NCBI GenBank assembly: GCA_034336665.1
Contig: CM067589.1
Coordinates: forward strand, 1,249,720 to 1,313,719
Direction: 5' to 3'
From: Luscinia megarhynchos
Lineage: Eukaryota > Chordata > Aves > Passeriformes > Turdidae
Length of the DNA stretch: 64,000 nucleotides
Below are positions 1 through 19,292 of the stretch, one piece after another. The notes beneath the pieces are model-generated. The model worked only from the letters and a program-made list of their open reading frames with translations. It ran no database searches and was not told the origin of the DNA. Every line of letters starts with the position of its first letter. Positions within the stretch are counted from its first letter, which is position 1. Position numbers and translations under genes: made by a program.

Positions 1-805
1 CTGTGGGGTCAGGGGAGAATTTGTGGGGCAGAGCAGGGTTTGTGGGGGCAGAGGCGGGATTTGTGGGTGCAGAGGAGGGTTTGTGGGTCAGGGGAAGGGT
101 TTTGTGGGGGCAGAGATGTATTTGTGGGACAAGAGAAGGATTTATGGGGTCAGGGAAGGGTTTGTGGGGGCAGAGCGGGATTTGTGGGGTCAGGGAAGGA
201 TTTGTGGGGGCAGAGAAGGTTCTGTGGGACAAGGGAAGGTTTTGTGGGGCAGAGCAGGATTTGTGGGATCAGAGCAGGGTTTGTGGGACAGGGAAGGGTT
301 TGTGGGATCAGAGCAGGGTTTGTGGGGGCAGAGGAGGGTTTTTGGGATCAGAGAAGATTCCGTGGGACAAGAGAAGGATTTGTGGGACCAAGGAAGGTTT
401 TTTGGGACCAGAAAAGGTTTTTTGGGACCAGAGAATGTTCTGTGGGACCAAGGAAGTTTTTTGGGACTAAGGAAGTTTTTTGGGACCAGAGAAGGATTTG
501 TGGGACCAGAAAAGGTTTTTTGGGACCAGAAAAGGTTTTTTGGGACCAGAGAATGTTCTGTGGGACCAGGTGAGATTTTTTGGGACCAGAGAAGGTTTTG
601 TGGGACCAGAGAAGGATTTGTGGGACCAAAGAAGATTTTTTGGGACCAGAGAAGGTTTTTTTTGGGACCAGGAGAGATTTTTTTTGGGACCAGGAGAGAT
701 TTTTTTGGGACCAGAGAAGGTTTTTTGGGACCAGAGAAGTTTTTTTGGGACCAGATAAAATTTTTTGGGACCAGAGAAGACTTTATGGGACAAGAGAAGG
801 ATTTG
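1..805. repeat. Minisatellite, ~20 bp unit
   Basis: Degenerate tandem copies of TTTGTGGGACCAGAGAAGG run into an assembly gap. The array is probably part of an upstream IGF2BP1 intron. Confidence 0.9.
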
Positions 806-905
806 NNNNNNNNNNNNNNNNNNNNNNNNNNNNNNNNNNNNNNNNNNNNNNNNNNNNNNNNNNNNNNNNNNNNNNNNNNNNNNNNNNNNNNNNNNNNNNN
901 NNNNN
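806..905. other. Assembly gap (100 N)
   Basis: Exactly 100 N, the usual placeholder for a gap of unknown size. Different repeats flank it on the two sides. Confidence 0.99.
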
Positions 906-949
906 ACCCTCTTGGGGTCCCCTCTTCATCCCCTCCCCATCCATCCCTT

Positions 950-1725
950 TGAGGTCCCTTTGGGGTCCCTTTGGGGTCCCTTTGGGGTCCCTTTGGGGTC
1001 CCTTCCTTCCTTCGGTCGCCTTTGGGTCCCTCCACCTTTTGGGGTCCCTCCACTGGGGCCCCTCCGTCCATGCCTGCTCCCTGGTGCCCGGGCTTGCTTT
1101 CCATTTTGGCCATTCTTTCGGCTGCCTGCCTCCGGCCCCTGGGGTGTCCATGTCCCTGGGTGTCCCTGTCCCCGGGTGTCCCTGTCCCGTTGGATCCTGT
1201 CCCATCCCTGGGCTGTCCTGTCCATTCCACCGTGTCCTGTCCATTCCCCGGGTGTGTCCATGTGTCCTGTCCATGTCCTGTCCGTCCTGTCCTGTCCATC
1301 CGGTCCTGTCCTGTCCATCCTGGGCCTGTCCTGTCCTGTCCATCCTGTCCGTCCCGGGCTGCCGGGGGCCTGTCCTGTCCCTGTCCTGTCCTGTCCTGTC
1401 CTGTCCCTGTCCTGTCCATCCGTCCTGTCCCTGTCCCTGTCCTGTCCTGTCCCTGTCCTGTCCCGTCCTGTGCTGTCCCCGGGCTGTCCTGTCCGTCCGT
1501 CCTGTCCATCCCGGTCCTGTCTGACCCTGTCCTGTCCGTCCACTGTCCTGTGCGGGTCCGCTGGGGCTGTCCTTGTCCGCTGTCCGTGTCCGTTCCGGCC
1601 TGTCCTGTCCGTCCCGGGCTCTGTCCTGTCCTGTCCGTCCCGGGCTGTCCTGTCCGCTGTCCATGCTGTCCTGTCCCTGTCCCTGTCGTCCTGTCCACTG
1701 CTGTCACTGTCCGGGTCTGGTCTGG
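950..1725. repeat. Low-complexity arrays TTTGGGGTCCC and CTGTCC
   Basis: Five 11-bp copies of TTTGGGGTCCC (950-1003) are followed by a long CTGTCCTGTCC-type array (about 1140-1725). From there to about 2220 the sequence is decayed pyrimidine-rich DNA in which I see no gene. Confidence 0.85.
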
Positions 1726-2229
1726 GATTCCTTTCGTCCCTGTGCGTCTTGGTCCATCCTGGTCCACGCATGGTGCCCTGTACCCTCGCACGGTGCTGTC
1801 CAGCTATTCCTTCCTCTGTCCCCATGTGCTTCATTTCTTCATTCCTTTGGTATCTCCCTGTGTCCGTGTGCTCCCTATTACCTATTTATTCAGCATCCAT
1901 CCTTTGGCTATTGTGTCTGTCTTCGTGGCTTCATGTCTTGTATCCTGGTGGGCTCGTTACGATGTGGCTCCCATCCCATCGTGATCCCATGTGTGTGTGT
2001 ACTCCCATATTTCGTGTGTCCTTCGTGACCATAGTCATCGTATTCGACCCTTCACTATTCATGTGGCCACCGTTGACTTCGACCATGTGGCACCATCTGT
2101 GTCCCTGTGTCCATACCCCATTTGGCCAGTGACCCCTGCACACATCGTGACATCGTGATTCCCAGATGTGTGTCTGTGCCCTATTGACTGTCATGATATC
2201 CCCTGCCCTTTAAAGTGACCCCAAATGTT

Positions 2230-2945
2230 GACCCTATTTTACAGTGACCCTGCACCCACACAGTGACTCCCCAAATAGTGACCCTGACCCCCAAATAGTG
2301 ACCCCGACCCACACAGTGACCCCCAAATAGTGACCCTGACCCCAAATAGTGACCCTGCCCCACACAGTGACCCCCAAATAGTGACCCTGACCCCCAAATA
2401 GTGACCCTGCCCCCACACAGTGACCCCAAATAGTGACCCTGACCCCACACAGTGACCCTTCCCACACAGTGACCCCAAATAGTGCCCTGACCCCACACAG
2501 TGACCCCAAATAGTGACCCTGACCCTCACACAGTGACCCCCAAATAGTGACCCTGACCCCAAAACAGTGACCCCACACAGTGACCCCCAAATAGTGACCT
2601 GACCCCACACAGTGACCCCAAATAGTGACCCTGACCCCAAATAGTGACCCTGCCCCACACAGTGACCCCAAATAGTGACCCTGACCCCAAATAGTGACCC
2701 TGCCCCACACAGTGACCCTGACCCACACAGTGACCCCAAATAGTGACCTGACCCCAAATAGTGACCCTGCCCCGCACACAGTGACCCCAAATAGTGACCC
2801 CTGACCCCCAAATAGTGACCCTGGCCCCACACAGTGACCCTCACCCAAACAGTGACCCCAAATGGTGACCTGACCCCACACAGTGACCCCAAATAGTGAC
2901 CCCAAATAGTGACCCTGACCCAAACAGCGACCCAAATAGTGACCC
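2230..2945. repeat. Minisatellite AGTGACCCCAAATAGTGACC
   Basis: Tandem copies contain CACACAGTGACCCCAAATAG and TGACCCTGACCCC. The same unit reappears at 5345-5510. A short G/C-rich stretch without a gene follows to 3090. Confidence 0.92.
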
Positions 2946-3099
2946 TGACCCCAATAGCCCCCCGTCCCCTGCCCTGAGCCCCTAAACAGCCCCTGAGCCC
3001 CCTGAGCCCCTAAAACAGCCCCCGTCCCTGCCCCTGAGCCCCGATCCCCCCCATCCCCACCCACGATCCCAGTTACAGCCCCACCCATTCCCAATTTTG

Positions 3100-4235
3100 T
3101 TTCCACTTGTTACAATTCCCCCATTCCCAATTTTATTTCTTTCCCAGTTACAATTTCCCCATTCCCAATTTTATTTCCCCCAGCTACAATGCCACCCATC
3201 CCAATTTTTCTTTCTTTCCTCAGTTACAATCCCCCTCATTCCCAAATTTTTTCCCCAGTTGCAATTCTCCCCATTCCCAATTTTATTTCGCTCCCAGTTA
3301 CAATCCCCCAGTTCCCAATTTCCTTCCCCCAGTTACCATCCTGCACATTCCCAATTTTATTTTCCCAGTAACAATCCCCCCAATTCCCAATTTTTATTTT
3401 GTTCCCCAGTTACAATCCCCCCATCCCCAGTTTTATTTTCCCCAGTTGCAATCCCCTCATCCCCAATTTCCTTCCCCAGTTGCAATCCCAGTTCCCAGTT
3501 CCCTCCCCAGTTGCAATCCCCGTTCCCAGTTTCCCTCTCCAGTTGCAATCCCCCAGTTCCCAGTTTCTCCCTAGCTGCAATCCCCCAATTCCCAGTTCCT
3601 CCCAGTTACAACCCCCCGTTCCCAGTTTCCCTCCCCAGTTGCAATCCTGCACATTCCCAATTTCTTCCCTAGTTGCAACCCCCGTTCCCAGTTTCCCTCC
3701 CCAGTTACAACCCCCCGTTCCCAGTTCCCTTCCCCAATTGCAACCCCTGTTCCCAGTTTCCCTCCCCAGTTACAATCCCACAATTCCCAATTTCCTTCTC
3801 CAGTTGCAACCCCCCGTTCCCAGTTCCCTCCCCCAGTTGCAACCCCCCGTTCCCAGTTTCCCCTCCCCAGTTGCAATCCCCCGTTCCCAGTTTCCCTCCC
3901 CAGTTACAATCCCACAATTCCCAATTTCCCTCCCCAGTTACAACCCCCCCGCTCCCAGTTTCCCTCCCCCAGTTACAACCCCCGTTCCCAGTTCCCTCCC
4001 CCAGTTACAACCCCCCGTTCCCAGTTCCCTCCCCCCAGTTACAACCCCCCGTTCCCAATTTCCTTCCCAGTTACAACCCCCGTTCCCAGTTTCCCTCCCC
4101 AGTTGCAATCCCCCGTTCCCCAGTTTCCCTCCCCAGTTACAACCCCCCGTTCCCAGTTTCTCCCAGTTGCCACCCCCGTTCCCAGTTCCCTCCCAGTTGC
4201 CACCCCCGTTCCCAGTTCCTCCCAGTTGCCATCCC
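3100..4235. repeat. Minisatellite CCAGTTACAACCCCCGTTCC, ~35-40 bp
   Basis: About 30 copies alternate CAGTTACAA or CAGTTGCAA with TTCCCAGTTTCCCTCCC. The array runs directly up to the acceptor of the IGF2BP1 exon at 4255. Confidence 0.92.
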
Positions 4236-4254
4236 ACCCCGTAGGCTCCCCCAG

Positions 4255-10673
<6,419 letters not shown>

Positions 10674-10764
10674 GGACCCCCCGATCCCAAACCCCGGGAG
10701 AAGGAGCACACGGCGCGGCCAGAGCGGCTGGGAGAGCCCGGGAACAGCAACCGCCGGGAAGGGA

Positions 10765-11690
10765 CTGGGATCGGGAATGGCGGGAACGGAGATGGGAATG
10801 GAGATTGGGAATGGACTGGGATCGGGAATGGCGGGAATGGAGATGGGAATGGAGATTGGGAATGGAGACTGGGAATGGACTGGGAATGGAGATTGGGAAT
10901 GGACTGGGATCGGAAATGGTGGGAACGGAGACTGGGAACGGAGATTGGGAATGGAGTGGGAATGGAGATTGGGAATGGACTGGGATCGGGAATGGCGGGA
11001 ACGGAGATTGGGAATGGACTGGGAACGGAGATTGGGAATGGAGCTGGGAATGGAGATTGGGAATGGACTGGGATCGGGAATGGCGGGAACGGAGATGGGA
11101 ATGGACTGGGAACGGAGATTGGGAATGGAGTGGGAATGGAGATTGGGAATGGACTGGGATCGGGAATGGCGGGAACGGAGATTGGGAATGGACTGGGATC
11201 GGAAATGGTGGGAACGGAGACTGGGAACGGAGACTGGGAATGGAGATTGGGAATGGAGACTGGGACTGGAGATTGGGAATGGAGATTGGGAAGGGACTGG
11301 GACCGGGAATGGTGGGAACGGAGATGGGAATGGACTGGGAACGGAGATTGGGAATGCTGGGAACAGAGACTGGGAATGGACTGGGAATGGAGACTGGGGC
11401 TAGAGATTGGGAATGGACTGGGAATGTAGATTGGGAATGCTGGGAATGGAGACTGGGAATGGAAATTGGGAATGGAAATTGGGGCTAGAGATTGGGAATG
11501 GAGACTGGGAATGGACTGGGATTGGGAATGGCAGGAACGGAGACTGGGAATGGAGATCGGGGATAGAAATTGGGAATGGACAGGGATTAGGAATGCTGGG
11601 AATGGAGACTGGGAATGGACAGGAATTGGGAATACTGGGAATGGAGATTGGGGATGGATTGGGATTGTGAATGGAGATTGGGAATCGCTT
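10765..11690. repeat. GGGAATGGAGATTGGGAATGG minisatellite in the 3' UTR
   Basis: Mixed 11-13 bp units (GGGAATGGAGATT, GGGAATGGACT, GGGATCGGGAATGGC) begin about 90 bp after the IGF2BP1 stop. Confidence 0.92.
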
Positions 11691-12227
11691 CCCACCAGGG
11701 CGAGGGCTGGGCTCCGGAAATTCCCCCAAAACGGGAATTTTCCAACTTTTTCTCCCCAAAAAATGAAAAGGGGAAGGAAAATGGGATGGATTTGGAGAGG
11801 AGGAGGTGGAAGAAAAACTGGGAGCGGGGAAAAAAATGGGGAATTTGGGAGCAAAAAGGGAAATTTGGCATGGATTTGGAGAGGCAGGAATGAAGGAAGG
11901 AAATTTGGGATGTAAAAAAGTGGGAATTTGGGGAAAAAAAGCAAAATTGGGATGAATTTGGAAAGGCAGGATGATGGGAGGAAACTTGGGAAGCTCCCCA
12001 GGTTTTTTTTTAGGGATCATAAAAATCGGGAATTTGGGACAAACCTGTGAACGGAGCCCAGCCCTTCCCGGCAGGAATTTTGGGGGAAAAAATCCCCCAA
12101 AAAATCCTCTTGGAACAGCAGGAAAAGCAGCTTTGGGGAAGGGGAATTTCCTGGAATTCTGCAGTTCCAGGGAATTAAAAAAAAACCCGGGAATGACAAA
12201 AAAACCACAAAAAAAGCTCAAAAAAAG

Positions 12228-12235
12228 CTACCTCA
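12228..12235 (+). promoter_or_regulatory. let-7 8-mer target site
   Basis: CTACCTCA is the full 8-mer match to the let-7/miR-98 seed. A 7-mer (TACCTCA) follows at 12244-12250. IGF2BP1 is a known let-7 target through multiple 3' UTR sites, so this supports assigning the region to its 3' UTR. Confidence 0.65.
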
Positions 12236-12929
12236 GGTGCGATTACCTCAGCTATGGAATATTCTGATTTTTTGGGTTGTTTTCACTTTATTTTGGGGTT
12301 TTTTTGGGGGAGGGGCTTTTTGCTGATATTTTATATAAGAGGTGCTAACGGGGAAGATTTTATTTTTTTAATGAAAAAGAGAAAAAAAAAGAGAATTTTT
12401 TTGGATTTTTTTTTCATGGAAGAATTCTGGACCTAGTGGAAAAGATGGCAGCAGCTTCCTTATTTTTTCTATTTCGGTGGAATTTTGGGGCCTTTTCCCA
12501 ACCACTTGAGGAATTTCAGATCTCAGGCATCGTCACTCTCCAAAAAAAAATTCCAAATTTGATTTTCCCAGCGGGAAAAACTTGAATTTTTTCCTTTTTT
12601 TTTCCTTTTTTTTTCCAATTTTTTCAATTTTTTTCCATGGATTTCAAGGAATAAAAACCGAACTTGAACCCGGCGCTGGCTGAGAGGATTTTCCCAGTCA
12701 GATCCAACCAAATCCGATTTTTTTGGATTTTTGGGAATTTTTCTACTCCTGGGCAGCGTTTTCTATGCAAAGTGGGATTAAAAAAAAAAGGGGTTTTTTT
12801 TGTGCTGGTTTTATTTTCACACTCTCAGAAGCCATAAAGAGAATTTTTTTCTATATTTGATAAAAAATAATCCTAAAAATCCCAAGGAATTCCAGGGGGA
12901 TGGTGTCAATCCATCTTCTCCACTATGGT

Positions 12930-13350
12930 GCTGTGAAATTTAAAATAAAAAATAAATTAAAAAAAAACCACAAAAAAAATTATTTTAAAAGAGAATTTTT
13001 TTTGCCTCTGTTTTACTGAGGGAAATAATAATTAAAGGAAGAAATTAATTTTTAAAAATTAATTTTAAAAAAAAGGAAAAAAAATTAAAAAGGGAAAATA
13101 ATTTTTAAAAAGGAAAAAATAATTTTAAAAAAGGAAAAAAGAATTTTTAAAAGGAAAAAAAGAATTTTTAAAAAAAGGAAAAAATAATTTTAAGCAGGAA
13201 AGAATAATTTTAAAAAAAGAAAAAATAATTTAAAAAAAGAAAAAATAATTTAAAAAAAAGGAAAAAAAATAATTTAAAAGAGAGGAAAAATTTATTAAAA
13301 AAAGGAAAAAATAATTTTTTAAAAAGGAAAAAAAAGCTTAAAAATATTAA
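12930..13350. repeat. A-rich GGAAAAAATAATTTTAAAA tract
   Basis: Loose repeats of GGAAAAAATAATTTT and close variants within the IGF2BP1 3' UTR, very low GC compared with the rest of the window. Confidence 0.8.
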
Positions 13351-14349
13351 AAAATCATTTTTAAAAATGGAGGAGGAGGGAGAGAAATTAATTAATGAAT
13401 TTCTTTGTTAAGTGGGAGTCGATTTTTATTCCCTACAAACGCACAGGGAGGAGGGAGAGGAGAATTCCCGACCCCAGGGCTCGGCCTCTCCCTGCTCAGA
13501 ACCTTCACAGGGTGATCCTTGCTGAAATCCCTTCTTTTTTGGGTCAAATCCCATTTTTTTGGTGAAATCAATTTATTTTTAATCCAAATTTTTCAGCTAA
13601 AATCCCCTTTTTTGGGGGGTGAAATCCCAATACTTTTACTTAAAACTTTTTTTTTTTTTTTTTTTGTGAAATCCCAATTTTTTTCCTGCTAAAAACCCTT
13701 TTATTTGGGGTGAAATCCCATTTATTCCCTTTTTTTAAATTATTTTTTTAATTCAGGAAAATCCAATTTTTGGACAAAACATTCAACAAAAAATAATCCA
13801 AACCAATCCCAAAAAAAGCCAATTTTGGTGCTGTTTTCCCCCAATCCCATCACCCCATGATTCCTCCCCATCCCAAATATTTGGGATTTGGGAATGTGGG
13901 ATCCCCCCTGGGGCAGGGGGAGGAGCTCTGAGCTTTTATTCCCAAAAAAAATTTTGGGGTGAAAGGAGCAGGATTTGGGTTTTTTTTCCAAATTTCCTTG
14001 GAATTTTTGTCAGGAAAAGTTTGGAATACTTGAAACTCCCATTCCCAGCAATCCCAAACTTTTCCCATCCAGGAATAAAAATTAAAAAAATAAAAAACCA
14101 GGAATAACAATTCCCAAATCCCGTTTTTGGGATCTCTGGAATTCCAATAATTCAGGGAATCTTTGGTGCTTTTCCCGCCCTTTTCCCGTTCCCGGCTCCC
14201 GTCGGCGCGGTCGGAATTCCCAGAAAATTCCCGTTGTGTTTTCCAGCGGGAAATTGAATTTTTAAAATTTATTTGAATTTAATTGAATTTTTTATTGAAC
14301 TGAATCCAAGAGATTCGTGGGAAGGGAGAGAAAAAATGGGATTATTCGC

Positions 14350-14985
14350 AAAAAAAAACCAGCAGGAAAATGGGAATTAAACGGATCCATACTGGGGTGG
14401 AAAAATTGGGAAAAATTCCCAAAAAAGAGCAGGAAAATAAGAATGAGGTGGATCCAGACTGGGATGGAAAAACTGGGAAAAAGTTCCCAAAAACCAGGAA
14501 AATGGGAATGAAATGGATCCAGATTACGATGGAAAAGATGAGAAAAAATCCCAAAAAACCAGCAGGAGAATGAGAATTAGATGGATCCAGACTGGAAAAA
14601 CCAGGAAAAATTCCCAAGAAACAGCAGGAAAATGGGATTGAGATGGATCCAGACTGGGATGGAAAAATTCCCAAAAAAAGAGCAGGAAAATCGGAATGAC
14701 ATGGATCCAGACTGGAATGGAAAAATTCCCAATAAAACAGAAGGAAAATTGGAACAAGATGGATCTGGACTGGGATGGAAAAATTGGGAAAAATTCCCAA
14801 AAAACAGCAAGGAAATGGGAATGAGATGGATCTAGAGTGGAATGGAAAAATTCCAAAAAAAAGAGCAAGAAAATGGGAATTAAATGGATCCAGACTGAGA
14901 TGGAAAAATTCCAAGAAAACAACAGGAAAATGGGAATTAAATGGACCCAGACTGGAAAAACCAGGAAAAATTCCCAAAAAACAGC
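14350..14985. repeat. GGATCCAGACTGGGATGG repeat, ~55-65 bp
   Basis: About eleven units combine GGATCCAGACTGGGATGG, AAAAATTCCCAAAAAACAG and CAGGAAAATGGGAAT, in the IGF2BP1 3' UTR. Confidence 0.88.
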
Positions 14986-15996
14986 AACTCCTCCATCTGC
15001 TCCCTCTGTGCCAAGAAATTCGGGAAAAGTGAAATTTAGGGAAAAGTGAAATTCAGGGATGAGCGGCGCCGGCAGCTCCGGGGTTTTTATTCCAATGAGA
15101 ATAATTTGGGATTGGTTTTATTCCTTGGGGATTTTCCCCCTTCCAGGAACAAGGGTGGGAATAAAATGGAATTTCCTGGAATTTTGGGAATGGATTTCCA
15201 GAATCCCATCAGAGGAAAATCCTGAAGAAATATTGGAAAAGGAATCTCCTCCCCGCTGGATTTTCCGTTTCCTGGGAATTCCCAGGGATTTGATTTTTTT
15301 AGGGCAGAAGAAAGGAAAAATTCCCCCCAAAAAAAGAAAGGAAAAAAAAAAAGCAGGAAAAGCTCAGCAGTGCCTGGGGGGAAAAACCCAGATTTTTGGA
15401 ATTCTCAGCTCCAAGTTTTTGGGGATTTTGGGGTTTTCAGACTCTGAGAAAATCGCTCTGGGATGGGATTTGCTCCAAGACTTTCCCTTAATTTAATTCC
15501 TTTGGTTTTCCCTCCCCTGTCCCTGCTTCTCCACCCAACTTATTTGGAATATTGTGGGAATTTTCCCAGAAAATTCTGGATTTTCTGTTCTTTATTTTGG
15601 ATTGATTTCCTTGGCTCTTTCCCAATCCTTTTTTTTTTCCCTGTCGCCGTTTGTTTTGGTCTGGTTGGAATTTTGGGGATCCCAGGATCGATCCCGTCAT
15701 CCCCAGGGGATTTTTCGGGATTTTTGGTTCTGGATTTGCTCCGGGAACGGCGGTGCTGGGAGCTTGACTGGATTTTTCCACTCGGATCCTTGGAATCTTG
15801 GAATGGCACTTGGAAAATCCAAATCCGGGCTGGAATTCCCTTGGGAATTCCCCCATTCCTGACCCAGCTTTTCTCCGTGTTTTATTGGGATTTTATCCCA
15901 GGTTTTCTCATTGGGTTTCCCTCTTCCATCCTGGATTTTTTCCTGTTTTATTTTTTATTTTGGGAAGCGCTTCCAGCTGGGATCACACACCTGGAA

Positions 15997-16004
15997 CTAC
16001 CTCA
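15997..16004 (+). promoter_or_regulatory. let-7 8-mer target site
   Basis: CTACCTCA lies in a non-repetitive part of the inferred IGF2BP1 3' UTR, preceded by GGAA. It is a full let-7 seed match. Confidence 0.65.
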
Positions 16005-16639
16005 GAGCCGCGGGGATCTTCCCGCTGGAGGCGGAATTTTGGGATTGCTCCGAGGAGGAGGAGGAAGAGGAAGAAGAGGAGGAGCTGTGGGGAAAATTCT
16101 GGAACATTCCAGATTCCAGGATGGTGACAGGGGTGGAGAATTCCCAAAAATCCCCTGGAAAAGTCTGGCTGACCCCAGCACTTGCTCAATCCCAGTTCTT
16201 TCTCCCTGGACCAGAATTCCGGGGATTTTTTATAGAAACAGAATTCCCAGGAGCTTTTGGACATTCCACCAAAATCATGGAAGTGTTTGAGGTTCTGCTG
16301 GATTTTGGGAATGCTCTGATGGACCCTGCTGGGTTTGGGAAGTTTTCCTGCACCGTGAAGATTTTGGGATGCTCCAGAAAAACCTGTGGATCATTTCTGG
16401 GATGGTTTCCTGGATCCTGGCAGGGGAGGAATTCCTGGATCCCAGCACTGGGATGGTTTTTGGGATCCTGGTAATGGGGTGAATTTTTGGGATCCTGAGA
16501 ATGGGATGAATTTTTGGGACCCTGAGAATGGGATGAATTTTTGGGATCTCAGCACCAGGATCATTTTTGGGGCAGGGAATTTTCAGGGTGGGAAGAGCTG
16601 ATCCAGAGCAGGGAAATGATCCACGGTTGATCCCGGGAA

Positions 16640-18380
16640 ATCCACGGGATTGACGGATCCAGGCAGGAATTCATCCTTAAAAATCGGCAATCAGCGCCAA
16701 ATTCCAGCATCACCTCAAGATCCAGAACTCCATGGAAATCCAGAGGAAATCCAACCTTAACCTGTCCCAGAGACGCCTTTGGGGTGAATTAAATCCCAAA
16801 AAATCCACGGGATTGACGGATCCAGGCGGGAATCAATCGTTAAAAATCCGCGATTTAACCACGACGGGAATTCATCCTTAAAAATCGGCGATCAGCGCCA
16901 AATTCTGGCATCACCTCCAGATCCAGAATTTCATGAAATTCCAGGAGAAAACCTGATCTTAACCTGTCCCAGAGACGCCTTTGGGGTGAAATAAATCCTT
17001 AAAAATCCGCGATTTAACCACGGCGGGAATTCATCCTTAAAAATCCGTCATCGGTGCCGAATTCCGTCGGCTCCTTTTGTGTCACCTCCAGATCCAGAAT
17101 TTCTTGGAATTCCAGGAGGAAACTCGGCCTTAACCTGTGCCAGAGACGCCTTTGGGGTGAATTAAATCCCAAAAAATCCCCGGGATTGACGGATCCAGGT
17201 GGGAATTCATCCTTAAAAATCGGCGATCGGTGCCAAATTCCCGCATCACCTCCAGATCCAGAATTCCATGGAATTCCAGGAGGAAACCTGACCTAAACCT
17301 GTCCCAGAGATGCCTTTGGGGTGAATTAAATCCCAAAAAATCCCCGGGATTGACGGATCCAGGTGGGAATTCATCCTTAAAAATCGGCGATCGGCGCCAA
17401 ATTCCGGCATCACCTCCAGATCCAGAATTCCATGGAATTGCAGGAGGAAATCCAACCTTAACCTGTCCCAGAGACGCCTTTGGGGTGAATTAAATCCCAA
17501 AAAATCCACGGGATTGACGGATCCAGGCGGGAATCAATCGTTAAAAATCCGCGATTTAACCACGGCGGGAATTCATCCTTAAAAATCGGCGATCGGCGCC
17601 AAATTCTGGCATCACCTCCAGATCCAGAATTCCATGGAATTCCAGGAGAAAACCTGATCTTAACCTGTCCCAGAGACGCCTTTGGGGTGAAATAAATCCT
17701 TAAAAATCCGCGATTTAACCACGGCGGGAATTCATCCTTAAAAATCGGCGATCAGCGCCGAATTCTGGCATCACCTCCAGATCCAGAATTCCATGGAATT
17801 CCAGGAGAAAACCTGACCTTAACCTGTGCCAGAGACGCCTTTGGGGTGAAATAAATCGTTAAAAATCCACGATTTAACCAGGGCTGAAATTCATCCTTAA
17901 AAATCCGTGATTGGTGCCGAATTCCGTCGGCTCCTTTTGTGTCACCTCCAGATCCAGAATTTCTTGGAATTCCAGGAGGAAACTCGGCCTTAACCTGTCC
18001 CAGAGATGCCTTTGGGGTGAATTAAATCCCAAAAAATCCCCGGGATTGACGGATCCAGGTGGGAATTAATCCTTAAAAATCGGCGATCGGCGCCAAATTC
18101 CGGCATCACCTCCAGATCCAGAATTCCATGGAATTCCAGGAGAAAACCTGACCTTAACCTGTCCCAGAGATGCCTTTGGGGTGAATTAAATCCCAAAAAA
18201 TCCACGGGATTGACGGATCCAGGCAGGAATTCATCCTTAAAAATCCGCGATTTAACCACGGCGGGAATTCATCCTTAAAAATCGGCGATCGGCGCCAAAT
18301 TCCGGCATCACCTCAAGATCCAGAATTCCATGAAATTCCAGGAGGAAACTCGGCTTTAACTCATCTTGGGATGAGGGAAT
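16640..18380. repeat. 163/203-bp satellite in the IGF2BP1 3' UTR
   Basis: About ten long units share GGGATTGACGGATCCAGG, TTCATCCTTAAAAATCGGCG, CATCACCTCCAGATCCAG, a palindromic core and AGACGCCTTTGGGGTGAA. The distance between markers is 162-164 bp in plain units and 202-203 bp where an extra TTAAAAATCCGCGATTTAAC segment is present. It is the longest-period tandem repeat here. No match to a known transposon was recognised. Confidence 0.88.
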
Positions 18381-18505
18381 GAAATCCCAGGAAATGAAAT
18401 CCCAGGAGAGGGGAGGGAAGAGGGAGAAAATTCCGGAATTTGGGAAGCGCAGCCGGGAACGATCCCGGGAATCCTCATCCAGCCCCAATCCCGTTTTTTT
18501 TAAAT

Positions 18506-18512
18506 CTACCTC
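18506..18512 (+). promoter_or_regulatory. let-7 7-mer target site
   Basis: CTACCTC is followed by T, giving a 7mer-m8 seed match. It lies just after the 163/203-bp repeat and about 0.8 kb before the poly(A) signal. Confidence 0.5.
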
Positions 18513-19286
18513 TTAGCAATAGGTGACTCTAGGTAGGGGCAACTCCCCAGGTGTAGTTTTAGGGAGAAAAGGAAAATTAAATTTAAAAAAAAAGAAAAAT
18601 AAAAATTAAAAAAAAATTTAAAAAAGTTTAGGTAAAAAGTAAAAAAAATAGAAAATTTTTAAAATTTACACTTTTTCCAAAGAAAATGTTCTTTTAAAAA
18701 AAACAAAAATAGGATTTTTTAAAAAAATAGGATTTATGGGATTGCTTTCTCTTGAGGAAAGTGGTTTTTGAGTCCTTGGAAGCTCCAGACCTCACCAGTC
18801 CCAGATTCGGCCTGTGACTGATTTTATTTTAATTTTAATTTTTAATTTTTATTTTTTATTTTTATTTTTAATACTCGATTTATTTTTTTTTTTTCTTGGA
18901 TATTTCCTCCTCACTCCTCTGGCCTCCCCGCAGGGCTGGAGGAATCCAGGTTGATAATTTAGGTTTTTTTCTATTTTTCCAATAGTTTTGAGGTTTTTTT
19001 TGGGGTGATGGCAGCAGGGGGGGAGGGGGGATGGAGCTGAATTTTGGGAGCATCCAAAGGCGCTGCTTTTCCCAGGGAAATTCAGGCTCTTTAGGTAAAA
19101 ATTGTGATTTCTGGGATGTGGTTTTGCCTCTTTTTTGAGTTGTTTTCACCTTTTTTCCCCTCTTACCTCTCCTGATCCAAAGGGAAAATTCCCTTTGCCA
19201 GGGAAGAGAGGTTTCCTTTTTTTTCTTTTTTTTTAATTTTTTTTTTTGCCACAAATCGCTTTATTTCCACTGTTTTCGTTGTGAAA

Positions 19287-19292
19287 AATAAA
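19287..19292 (+). terminator. Candidate poly(A) signal of IGF2BP1
   Basis: AATAAA is followed within 60 nt by a GTTTGTGTGTATTTGTGG-type GT-rich stretch, the usual cleavage context. Earlier AATAAA hexamers in the A-rich tract (for example near 12943) could serve shorter isoforms but lack such context. Confidence 0.5.

Noticed and set aside
16640..18380. A known transposon family such as CR1 or an LTR for the 163/203-bp repeat
   Set aside because: No reverse-transcriptase, LTR end or CR1 3' end signature was recognised. It behaves as a local tandem repeat.
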